From Actinoplanes auranticolor (lineage in GTDB: Bacteria > Actinomycetota > Actinomycetes > Mycobacteriales > Micromonosporaceae), in assembly GCF_018332655.1 (NCBI RefSeq), contig NZ_BOQL01000027.1, positions 42,095-106,094 of the forward strand: a DNA stretch of 64,000 nucleotides, in the 5' to 3' direction. Under the pieces are notes generated by a model that was given only the letters and a program-made list of their open reading frames with translations, was not told where the DNA came from and made no database searches. Made by a program: the position numbers and the translations under genes. Positions 35,084-42,479 of the stretch are shown here, in pieces (the first letter of the stretch is position 1; every line of letters starts with the position of its first letter).

Positions 35084-35135
35084 AAAATTAGCGTTTGCCC
35101 GGTTGTCACCGGTCCGGGGTGTTTGACTCGGAGGC

Positions 35136-35417
35136 ATGACGACAATCGACTGCCTGGTCGACGACTCGGACATCGACGTCCCGATCGACGACCGTGACGA
35201 GGGCGAACGCCGGGCCCTGGAGCTGGCGCATCGTATCCGGTTGGTGGCCGTTCGGGACCCCGAACAGGCGCAGCGGTTGGTGGATGAGCTGATCGTCGCG
35301 CTCGATGCCGCGATGGGCGGTACGTTTTCGGAGCACCTGGACGGAGTCGCCCGCGACGTCCTGCAGCGGGCTCTCGCGAGAAGCCGGAACAGTTCCGAAT
35401 CAGTTAGGGTTCCCTAA
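35136..35417 (+). CDS. Small hypothetical acidic protein between menG and menJ
   Basis: A 93-residue protein that I do not recognise. It is acidic at the N-terminus (DCLVDDSDIDVPIDDRDEGER) and helical afterwards (ALELAHRIRLVAVRDPEQAQRLVDELIVALDAAMGGTFSEHLDGVARDVLQRALARS), with no signal peptide or membrane segment. ATG 35136 follows GGAGG. The stop codon lies within the GTTAGGG/CCCTAAC palindrome. Codon use resembles its neighbours, so it is likely a real gene; position suggests, but does not show, a link to respiration. Confidence 0.6.
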   Translation: MTTIDCLVDDSDIDVPIDDRDEGERRALELAHRIRLVAVRDPEQAQRLVDELIVALDAAMGGTFSEHLDGVARDVLQRALARSRNSSESVRVP

Positions 35418-35418
35418 C
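35403..35418. promoter_or_regulatory. Inverted repeat GTTAGGG-tt-CCCTAAC of unknown role
   Basis: Perfect 7-bp arms around two T residues, overlapping the stop codon of the small gene and 45 bp before the Rex-like site. It may be a regulator binding site for the menJ-nuo promoter or a short hairpin. It is not a good IdeR/DtxR box. Confidence 0.4.
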
Positions 35419-35462
35419 CCCTATCCGCTTCGATGGCCGTCTTAGACTCCGACTGGGCTGGC

Positions 35463-35480
35463 TTGTGAACTGTTTCACGA
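35463..35480. promoter_or_regulatory. Rex operator (redox repressor site) upstream of menJ-nuo
   Basis: TTGTGAACTGTTTCACGA matches the Rex consensus TTGTGAAnnnnTTCACAA at all but one outer position; the flanks extend the inverted repeat to GGCTTGTGAA (35460-35469) / TTCACGAGCC (35474-35483). In Streptomyces, Rex binds such sites and represses nuoA-N and cyd genes when NADH is low. The site lies 24 bp upstream of the menJ start codon, where a bound repressor would block initiation. Confidence 0.78.
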
Positions 35481-35504
35481 GCCCGCGCTTGACGGAGGTG
35501 AGCC

Positions 35505-36803
35505 GTGAACGACCTCGCTGTCTCAGGAGGAACCGTCGCCGACGAGGCCGACGTGATCGTGGTCGGGGCGGGGCCGGGCGGCTCCGCCGCGGCGTACCAC
35601 ATGGCGCGCCACGGCCTGCGCGTCCTGCTGCTGGAGAAGACCGAGTTCCCGCGCGAGAAGGTCTGCGGTGACGGGCTCACTCCACGCGCGACCCGCCAGC
35701 TGATCCGGATGGGTGTGGACACCTCCGAGAAGGCCGGCTGGCTGCACAATCGCGGCCTGCGGGTGATCGGTGGCGGCGTCCGCCTGGAGCTGGACTGGCC
35801 GGAGCTCGCGAGCTTCCCGAACTACGGACTCGTGCGTACCCGCCTGGACTTCGACGACATGCTGGCCAAGCGCGCGGTCGAGGCCGGCGCCCTGCTGCGC
35901 ACCGGGGTCACCGTCATCGGCCCGGTGCTCGACGCCGACGGCCGGGCCATCGGTGTCGAGGCCAAGGCCGGCCCCGGTAAGGAACCCGTCCAGTATCGCG
36001 CCCCGCTGGTCATCGCGGCGGACGGCGTGTCCGGCAAGTTCCCGCTCGCGATGGGGCTGGCCAAGCGCGACGACCGCCCGCTCGGCGTGGCCGTCCGGCG
36101 CTACTACCAGTCGCCGGTGCGCGCCGACGACGACTACCTGGAGTCCTGGCTGGAGCTGCGCAGCGCCCAGGACCGCGACCGGCTGCTGCCCGGCTACGGC
36201 TGGATCTTCGGCCTGGGCGACGGCCGGGTCAACGTGGGCCTGGGCATCCTCAACTCCTCCAGCGCCTTCGGCAAGACCAACTACCGCGCCATGCTCACCG
36301 ACTGGCTGAACACCACGCCCGAGGAGTGGGGCATGCGCGGCGAGGACAACGCCGACGGCCCGGTGCTGGGCGCCGCGCTGCCGATGGGCTTCAACCGGGT
36401 GCCGCACTACACGCGCGGCGTCATGCTGGTCGGCGACTCCGGTGGCATGGTCAACCCCATGAACGGCGAGGGCATCGCGTACGCGATGGAGTCGGGTGAG
36501 CTGGCCGCGGAGGTCGCCGTCCAGGCTCTCGCGCGCCCCGCCGGCGCCGACCGCGAGCGGGCCCTGCAGGCCTACCCGTCGGAGTTGAAGATCCGATTCG
36601 GGGGGTACTACCGCCTGGGCGGGGTGTTCGTGAAGCTCATCGGCAACCCGCAGATCATGCGGATCGCCACCAAGCACGGCATGCCGCACCCGACCCTGAT
36701 GCGGTTCGTGCTCAAGCTGCTGGCGAACCTGACGGACCCCCGGGACGGCGACGCCATGGACCGGATCATCAACGGCCTGACGAAGGTCGCACCGGCGGTA
36801 TGA
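35505..36803 (+). CDS. menJ: Menaquinone reductase-like FAD oxidoreductase (geranylgeranyl reductase family)
   Basis: A 432-residue flavoprotein likely to reduce one double bond of the menaquinone tail, as shown for mycobacterial MenJ, which lies beside a MenG-type methyltransferase gene there too. The FAD dinucleotide motif VIVVGAGPGGSAAAYHMARHGLRVLLLEK is at about 17-45, followed by the family motif FPREKVCGDGLTPRA (C-x-G). GVMLVGDSGGMVNPMNGEGIAYAMESG (about 305-331) is the second FAD region. GTG 35505 follows GGAGGTG. The Rex site is just upstream, and nuoA begins 79 bp after the stop. Archaeal-lipid or chlorophyll-type reductases share the fold, but the context favours menaquinone. Confidence 0.85.
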   Translation: MNDLAVSGGTVADEADVIVVGAGPGGSAAAYHMARHGLRVLLLEKTEFPREKVCGDGLTPRATRQLIRMGVDTSEKAGWLHNRGLRVIGGGVRLELDWPELASFPNYGLVRTRLDFDDMLAKRAVEAGALLRTGVTVIGPVLDADGRAIGVEAKAGPGKEPVQYRAPLVIAADGVSGKFPLAMGLAKRDDRPLGVAVRRYYQSPVRADDDYLESWLELRSAQDRDRLLPGYGWIFGLGDGRVNVGLGILNSSSAFGKTNYRAMLTDWLNTTPEEWGMRGEDNADGPVLGAALPMGFNRVPHYTRGVMLVGDSGGMVNPMNGEGIAYAMESGELAAEVAVQALARPAGADRERALQAYPSELKIRFGGYYRLGGVFVKLIGNPQIMRIATKHGMPHPTLMRFVLKLLANLTDPRDGDAMDRIINGLTKVAPAV

Positions 36804-36882
36804 GAGACAAGGCGACCCCGGTCGACAAGACGCCAAAGCGGATTAATAGTGTGAAGCGGCTAACAGTCGAGCAGGAGACGGT

Positions 36883-37248
36883 ATGACGCTCAATCCCTAC
36901 GTACCGATCGTCGGGCTGCTGATCCTCGGTGCGCTCTTCGCCCTGTTCTCGGTGTCGATCGCGCCGATCGTGGGCCCCAAGCGCTACAACCGGGCCAAGC
37001 TCGAGGCGTACGAGTGCGGCATCGAGCCGGCTCCCCAGCCCATCGGTGGCGGTCGCTTCCCGGTCAAGTTCTACTTGACCGCGATGCTGTTCATCATCTT
37101 CGACATCGAGACCATTTTCCTCTACCCGTGGGCAGTGTCCTTCGAGGCGCTCGGCCTGTTCGGCTTCGTCGAGATGGTCCTCTTCATCGTCACTGTCTTC
37201 ATCGCCTACACGTACGTGTGGCGACGCGGCGGATTGAACTGGGACTGA
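36883..37248 (+). CDS. nuoA: NADH-quinone oxidoreductase subunit A
   Basis: Small membrane subunit of complex I, 121 residues with three helices. It has the conserved loop KLEAYECGIEPAPQPIGGGRFPVKFYLTAMLFIIFDIETIFLYPWAV, whose Cys and acidic residues lie at the quinone-channel junction. AGGAG lies 7 bp before the ATG. The 79-bp gap after menJ is somewhat AT-rich (TTAATAGTGT at 36843-36852), so an internal promoter cannot be excluded. It is the first of fourteen nuo genes in canonical order. Confidence 0.95.
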   Translation: MTLNPYVPIVGLLILGALFALFSVSIAPIVGPKRYNRAKLEAYECGIEPAPQPIGGGRFPVKFYLTAMLFIIFDIETIFLYPWAVSFEALGLFGFVEMVLFIVTVFIAYTYVWRRGGLNWD

Positions 37249-37253
37249 CTGAT

Positions 37254-37925
37254 ATGGGAATCGAAGAGAAGCTGCCGAGCGGCATTCTGCTGACCTCGGT
37301 GGAGAAGCTTTCCAACTGGGCCCGCAAGTCGTCGTTCTGGGGCGCCACCTTCGGCCTCGCCTGCTGCGCCATCGAGATGATGGCCGCCGGCGGGCCGCAC
37401 TACGACCTCGGCCGCTGGGGCATGGAGGTCTTCCGGGCCTCGCCGCGGCAGGCCGACCTGATGATCGTCGCCGGCCGGGTGAGCCAGAAGATGGCCCCCG
37501 TCGTGCGCCAGATCTACGACCAGATGCCCGAGCCGCGCTCGGTCATCTCGATGGGCGTCTGCGCGTCCTCCGGCGGCATGTTCAACAACTACGCGATCGT
37601 CCAGGGCGTGGACCACATCGTGCCGGTCGACATCTACCTGCCCGGCTGCCCGCCGCGGCCCGAGATGCTGATCGACGCGATCCTCAAGATGCGCGAGAAG
37701 GTCATGGCCGCCCCGCTCGGCCCGAACGGCCGCAAGATGCTCGAGGCGCGCCGGGCCGAGGGCAAGCTGCCCGTCGTGGCCCCGGGCGCCATGCCGTCCT
37801 CGTACCGGGTGGACAAGGTCCGCCGGGCCGAGTGGACGCAGGCCGTCAAGGAAGGCCGCGAGGAGCAGTTGCGCATCGAGAACTGGATGAAGCTGCAGCC
37901 GCACCTTCGGGAGGGTGGCAAGTGA
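37254..37925 (+). CDS. nuoB: NADH-quinone oxidoreductase subunit B
   Basis: Carries the terminal [4Fe-4S] cluster N2 that passes electrons to menaquinone. The ligands are visible: Cys37 and Cys38 (FGLACCAIEMMA), Cys103 (MGVCASSGGMFNNY) and Cys132 (YLPGCPPRPE). 223 residues, with a C-terminal tail longer than in E. coli. ATG 37254 is 5 bp after nuoA; the frame is open further upstream but lacks homology there. The nuoC GTG overlaps its stop. Confidence 0.96.
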   Translation: MGIEEKLPSGILLTSVEKLSNWARKSSFWGATFGLACCAIEMMAAGGPHYDLGRWGMEVFRASPRQADLMIVAGRVSQKMAPVVRQIYDQMPEPRSVISMGVCASSGGMFNNYAIVQGVDHIVPVDIYLPGCPPRPEMLIDAILKMREKVMAAPLGPNGRKMLEARRAEGKLPVVAPGAMPSSYRVDKVRRAEWTQAVKEGREEQLRIENWMKLQPHLREGGK

Positions 37926-38635
37926 CCAACGAGTCCGACGGCGGCGTACCCGCCACTCAGCCGGTCGGCGCCGACCTCGACGCTCCGGCCCAGACGCCGC
38001 CGAGCCCGGACAAGGGCATGTTCGGCGTCAAGGGCACCGGCGACGTGTCCGGCTTCGGTGGCCTGGCCCGCCGGCGACCGACCACGGCCGACACCGCGCG
38101 CCCGTTCGGCGGCTACTTCGACGAGGTCCACGACGCGCTGGAGGAGGCCTACCCGGGCTTCGCCGACGCGATCGAGAAGGTCGTCGTCGACCGCGGCGAG
38201 CTGACCCTGCACATCAAGGCCGAGCGGATCGCCGAGGTCTGCCAGATCATGCGCGACGACGAGTCGCTGCGCTTCGAGCTGTGCTCCTCGGTGGACGCGG
38301 TCGACTACCTGGGCAGCGACAACCGCCGCTTCCACGTCTCCTACCAGCTCACCTCCATGACGTACCGCCGCCGGGTCCGCCTGGAGGCGGCCGTGGCCGA
38401 GGGCGTCAGCCTGCCGAGCGTGACCAGCGTGTACCCCACTGCCGACTGGCAGGAGCGCGAGATCTACGACATGTTCGGCGTCGTGTTCGACGGCCACCCC
38501 AACCTCACCCGGATCCTGATGCCGGATGACTGGGAAGGCCACCCGCAGCGCAAGGACTATCCGCTCGGCGGCGTACCCGTCGAGTACAAGGGCGCCGAAA
38601 TTCCGCCGCCGGACCAGCGGAGGGTCTACCAATGA
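37922..38635 (+). CDS. nuoC: NADH-quinone oxidoreductase subunit C
   Basis: Peripheral-arm 30-kDa subunit, 237 residues, not fused to nuoD as it is in E. coli. The family signature WQEREIYDMFGVVFDGHPNLTRILMPDDWEGHPQRKDYPLGG is near the C-terminus. The first 50 residues are a Pro/Gly/Asp-rich extension (ESDGGVPATQPVGADLDAPAQTPPSPDKG), usual in actinobacteria. The GTG start overlaps nuoB by 4 bp, and the stop overlaps nuoD by 4 bp. Confidence 0.95.
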   Translation: MTNESDGGVPATQPVGADLDAPAQTPPSPDKGMFGVKGTGDVSGFGGLARRRPTTADTARPFGGYFDEVHDALEEAYPGFADAIEKVVVDRGELTLHIKAERIAEVCQIMRDDESLRFELCSSVDAVDYLGSDNRRFHVSYQLTSMTYRRRVRLEAAVAEGVSLPSVTSVYPTADWQEREIYDMFGVVFDGHPNLTRILMPDDWEGHPQRKDYPLGGVPVEYKGAEIPPPDQRRVYQ

Positions 38636-39972
38636 CAAGCCAGACGACCAGCGGAGCCGGGTACGCCACCGAGCGCGAGACCACCGAGGGCCGGGTCTTC
38701 AACGTCACCGGTGGCGACTGGGACACCATCACCGGTGGCATCGACCCGCTGAGCAACGAGAAGATCGTCGTCAACATGGGCCCGCAGCACCCGTCGACGC
38801 ACGGCGTGCTGCGGCTGGTGCTGGAGCTCGAGGGCGAGACCGTCACCCAGGTCCGCCCGGTCGTCGGTTACCTGCACACCGGCATCGAGAAGAACCTCGA
38901 GTACCGCAACTGGACCCAGGGCACGACCTTCGTGACCCGGATGGACTACCTCGCGCCGCTGTTCAACGAGACCGGCTACTGCCTCGCGGTGGAGAAGCTG
39001 CTCGGCATCACCGACGACATCACCGAGCGGGCGAACACCATCCGGGTGCTCTTCATGGAGCTCAACCGGATCTCGTCGCACCTGGTGTGGATCGCCACCA
39101 CGGGCATGGAGCTCGGCGCGATCTCGATGATGCTGTACGGCTTCCGCGAGCGTGAGTACATCCTCGACATCTTCGAGGAGACCTCCGGCCTGCGGATGAA
39201 CCACGCGTACATCCGCCCGGGCGGGGTCGCGCAGGACATCCCGGACTCCGCGGTCCGCAAGATCCGCGATTTCCTGAAGTACCTGCCGAAGAAGCTCAAG
39301 GAATACGAGGACATGCTCTCCGGCCAGGTCATCTGGCAGGAGCGCACGCAGGGCGTGGGCGTGCTCGACGTGACGGGCTGCCTCTCGCTGGGCGTCACCG
39401 GCCCGGTGCTGCGCTCGGCCGGCCTGGCCTGGGACCTGCGCAAGACCATGCCGTACTGCGGTTACGAGGACTACGAGTTCGACGTGCCGACCGCGACCAC
39501 CGCCGACGTCTGGGGCCGCTACCTGGTCCGGATGGCGGAGATCAGGGAGTCGCTGAAGATCGTCGAGCAGGCGCTGGACCGGCTCAAGCCCGGCCCGGTG
39601 ATGATCGCGGACAAGAAGATCGCCTGGCCGGCGCAGCTGGCCGTGGGGGTCGACGGCATGGGCAACTCGCTCGAGCACGTCGCCAAGATCATGGGTCAGT
39701 CGATGGAGTCGCTGATCCACCACTTCAAGCTCGTGACCGAGGGCTTCCGGGTGCCGCCCGGACAGGTCTACGTCGGCATCGAGCACCCGCGCGGTGAGCT
39801 GGGTGTGCACGCCGTCTCCGACGGTGGCACCCACCCGTACCGGGTGCACTACCGCGACCCGAGCTTCGTGAATCTGCAGGCCATCCCCGCGATGGCCGAG
39901 GGTGCGCTGCTGGCCGACGTCATCGCCGGCGGCGCCTCCCTGGACCCCGTGATGGGTGGGTGTGACCGCTAA
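38632..39972 (+). CDS. nuoD: NADH-quinone oxidoreductase subunit D
   Basis: The 49-kDa subunit that forms the quinone pocket with NuoB; 446 residues. Conserved segments: NMGPQHPSTHGVLRLVLELEGE near the N-terminus (quinone-site His and Thr), GYLHTGIEKNLEYR, MNHAYIRPGGVAQD and the closing DPVMGGCDR. The start overlaps nuoC (ATGA). The stop is followed immediately by the nuoE ATG. Confidence 0.96.
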   Translation: MTSQTTSGAGYATERETTEGRVFNVTGGDWDTITGGIDPLSNEKIVVNMGPQHPSTHGVLRLVLELEGETVTQVRPVVGYLHTGIEKNLEYRNWTQGTTFVTRMDYLAPLFNETGYCLAVEKLLGITDDITERANTIRVLFMELNRISSHLVWIATTGMELGAISMMLYGFREREYILDIFEETSGLRMNHAYIRPGGVAQDIPDSAVRKIRDFLKYLPKKLKEYEDMLSGQVIWQERTQGVGVLDVTGCLSLGVTGPVLRSAGLAWDLRKTMPYCGYEDYEFDVPTATTADVWGRYLVRMAEIRESLKIVEQALDRLKPGPVMIADKKIAWPAQLAVGVDGMGNSLEHVAKIMGQSMESLIHHFKLVTEGFRVPPGQVYVGIEHPRGELGVHAVSDGGTHPYRVHYRDPSFVNLQAIPAMAEGALLADVIAGGASLDPVMGGCDR

Positions 39973-41166
39973 ATGTCCGATGTGACTGTGGACTTCTCCC
40001 CGGCAGCAGCGCCGCTGGCCGAGAAGCTCCTGGAGCCGGCGCGCGAGATCCTCGCGCGCTACCCGGCGGGACGCGAGCGCTCGGCGCTGCTCCCGCTGCT
40101 GCACCTGGTGCAGACCGAGGAGGGCTTCGTCAGCCCCAACGGCGTCGCCTTCTGCGCCGAGATCCTGGGCATCAACAAGGCTCAGGTCGGCGCGGTGGCG
40201 ACCTTCTACACCATGTACAAGCGCAAGCCGACCGGCGAGTACCTGGTCAGCGTCTGCACCAACACGCTGTGCAACGTGCTCGGCGGCCAGGAGATCTACG
40301 ACGGCCTGGTCGAGCACCTCGGGGTCGGCCACGACCAGACCACGCCCGACGGCAAGATCACGCTGGAGCACGCCGAGTGCCTCGCGGCCTGCGACTACGC
40401 GCCGGTCGTGACGGTCAACTACGACTTCGCGGTGGACAACAGCACCCCGCAGGCGGCGGTCGAGCTGGTCGAGCAGCTGCGCCAGGGGGAGCGGCCGATG
40501 CCGTCCCGTGGCGCCCGGATCTGCTCGCTCAAGGAGATGCAGTTCCAGCTGGCCGGCTTCGCCGACGAGCGCGAGGGCGCGGTCGCCGACGGCCCGGCCG
40601 GGGCGCCCACCCTGCGCGGCGTGACCCTGGCCCAGGAGCACGGCGTCGCGGTGGCGAACTTCAACATCGACACCCCGATCGCCACCACCAAGCCGGCCCG
40701 CGACGAGTCCGCCAAGGCCGTCAAGGACCCCGGCCCGGTCTCCGCGGCCAAGCCGGCCGAGGAGAAGCACGGCGGCCTCATCGCCAACGTGGCCTCCAAG
40801 GTCAAGTCCGCGGCGGCCACGGTGGCCGACAAGGTCGAGCACCGCAAGGCCGGTGCGCCGGTCAAGGCCGGCGACGACAAGGACCCGGAGACCCGGGCCG
40901 CCGAGGCGCGCAACCCCACCGGCGACACCCCGGCCCCGGACGCGACCAGCGCCGGGCTGCCGAACCAGACGCCGGCGCCGACCAACGCGGCCGAGGCCGC
41001 CGGTGCGGCCAAGAACGAGGTCGCCGGCGACGGCAAGCCGGCCGGCGACACCGAGCGCGGCGAAAGCATCGTGCAGGAGAGCGCAGCCGCCCAGAAGCAG
41101 CCGGCCACCACGAACGACAACCCCGGTTGGCAGAACGCTCCGCGCGGCAACGAGGAGAAGAAGTGA
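39973..41166 (+). CDS. nuoE: NADH-quinone oxidoreductase subunit E with long disordered tail
   Basis: Thioredoxin-like subunit holding the [2Fe-2S] cluster N1a: Cys95 and Cys100 (CTNTLC), Cys136 and Cys140 (CLAAC). The core ends at about residue 200, which is already the usual family length. Another 195 residues rich in Ala, Lys, Pro, Glu and Asp follow, including a possible amphipathic helix (HGGLIANVASKVKSAAATVADKVEHRK, about 260-286). The tail looks disordered and resembles histone-like or LEA-like sequence. It has no frameshift and keeps the local codon use, so it is part of the protein. The stop overlaps the nuoF GTG. Confidence 0.93.
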   Translation: MSDVTVDFSPAAAPLAEKLLEPAREILARYPAGRERSALLPLLHLVQTEEGFVSPNGVAFCAEILGINKAQVGAVATFYTMYKRKPTGEYLVSVCTNTLCNVLGGQEIYDGLVEHLGVGHDQTTPDGKITLEHAECLAACDYAPVVTVNYDFAVDNSTPQAAVELVEQLRQGERPMPSRGARICSLKEMQFQLAGFADEREGAVADGPAGAPTLRGVTLAQEHGVAVANFNIDTPIATTKPARDESAKAVKDPGPVSAAKPAEEKHGGLIANVASKVKSAAATVADKVEHRKAGAPVKAGDDKDPETRAAEARNPTGDTPAPDATSAGLPNQTPAPTNAAEAAGAAKNEVAGDGKPAGDTERGESIVQESAAAQKQPATTNDNPGWQNAPRGNEEKK

Positions 41167-42479
41167 CTCAGCCCCGGCGTGAGGTTCTTCAGAAGCTCAC
41201 CCCCGTCCTCACCAAGCGCTGGCTCTCGCCGGACGCCTGGCAGATCGACACGTACGAGCGGCTCGACGGTTACGCCGCCGTCCGCAAGGCGCTGGACGTC
41301 CACCCCGACGACCTGATCCAGCTCATCAAGGACTCCGGCCTGCGCGGCCGCGGCGGTGCCGGCTTCCCGACCGGTCTCAAGTGGGGCTTCATCCCGCAGG
41401 GCGACGGCAAGCCGCACTACCTGGTCGTCAACGCCGACGAGGGCGAGCCGGGCACCTGCAAGGACCTGCCGCTGATGACGTACGACCCGCACTCGCTCGT
41501 GGAGGGCGCGATCATCGCGGCCTACGCGATCCGGGCCAGCCGGGCGTTCATCTACATCCGCGGTGAGGCCGTGCACGCCACCCGCCGGCTGCGCAACGCG
41601 GTCAAGGAGGCGTACGCCCGGGGCTACCTCGGCGAGAACATCCTCGGCTCCGGGTTCGACCTGGACCTGGTCGTGCACAGTGGCGCGGGCGCGTACATCT
41701 GCGGCGAGGAGACGGCGCTGCTGGACTCGCTCGAGGGCTTCCGCGGCCAGCCCCGGCTGCGCCCGCCGTTCCCCGCGGTCGCCGGCCTGTACGCGAGCCC
41801 GACGGTGGTCAACAACGTCGGCACCATCGCGTCGGTGCCGTACATCGTGCTGGGCGGCGCGGACTGGTGGAAGAGCATGGGCACGGAGAAGTCGTCCGGC
41901 CCGATGATCTACTCGCTCTCCGGCCGGATCGCCAACCCGGGCCAGTACGAGTGCGGCCTGGGCATCACCCTGCGCGAGCTGATCGAGCTGGCCGGCGGCA
42001 TGAAGCCCGGCCACAACCTGAAGTTCTGGACGCCGGGCGGCTCCTCGACGCCGCTGCTGACGGCCGACCACATCGACACCCCGATGGACTTCGAGGGAGT
42101 GGCCGCGGCGGGCTCGATCCTGGGCACCACGGCGATGCAGATCTTCTCCGACCAGGACTGCCCGGTGTACGCGACCTGGCGCTGGCTGGAGTTCTACCAC
42201 CACGAGTCCTGCGGCAAGTGCACCCCGTGCCGCGAGGGCAACTACTGGATGGTCCGCACGTACCGCCGGATCCTGTCCGGCCAGGGCACCGTCCAGGACC
42301 TCGACACCCTGCAGGACACCGCTGACAACATCTTCGGCCGTTCGTTCTGCGGTCTCGGCGACGGCGCCGCGACGCCGGTCATGTCGACGCTGAAGTTCTT
42401 CCGCCAGGAGTACCTGGACTACATCGAGGGCCGGACCGCTCCGCGGCTGTCCGAGAAGGCCCTGGTAGGAGCGCACTGA
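41163..42479 (+). CDS. nuoF: NADH-quinone oxidoreductase subunit F
   Basis: NADH- and FMN-binding subunit, 438 residues, entry point for electrons. The NADH-site loop RGRGGAGFPTGLKW is at 61-74, the FMN region NADEGEPGTCKD follows, and the [4Fe-4S] N3 ligands are Cys350, Cys353, Cys356 (SCGKCTPCREG) and Cys396 (RSFCGLGDG). I chose GTG 41163, which overlaps the nuoE stop by 4 bp. The long open frame further upstream is only a shadow of nuoE. Confidence 0.96.
   Translation: MTQPRREVLQKLTPVLTKRWLSPDAWQIDTYERLDGYAAVRKALDVHPDDLIQLIKDSGLRGRGGAGFPTGLKWGFIPQGDGKPHYLVVNADEGEPGTCKDLPLMTYDPHSLVEGAIIAAYAIRASRAFIYIRGEAVHATRRLRNAVKEAYARGYLGENILGSGFDLDLVVHSGAGAYICGEETALLDSLEGFRGQPRLRPPFPAVAGLYASPTVVNNVGTIASVPYIVLGGADWWKSMGTEKSSGPMIYSLSGRIANPGQYECGLGITLRELIELAGGMKPGHNLKFWTPGGSSTPLLTADHIDTPMDFEGVAAAGSILGTTAMQIFSDQDCPVYATWRWLEFYHHESCGKCTPCREGNYWMVRTYRRILSGQGTVQDLDTLQDTADNIFGRSFCGLGDGAATPVMSTLKFFRQEYLDYIEGRTAPRLSEKALVGAH

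Noticed and set aside
35403..35418. IdeR/DtxR iron box
   Set aside because: The arms TTAGGG/CCCTAA recall the iron box, but the spacing and core (TTAGGTTAGGCTAACCTAA) do not match.
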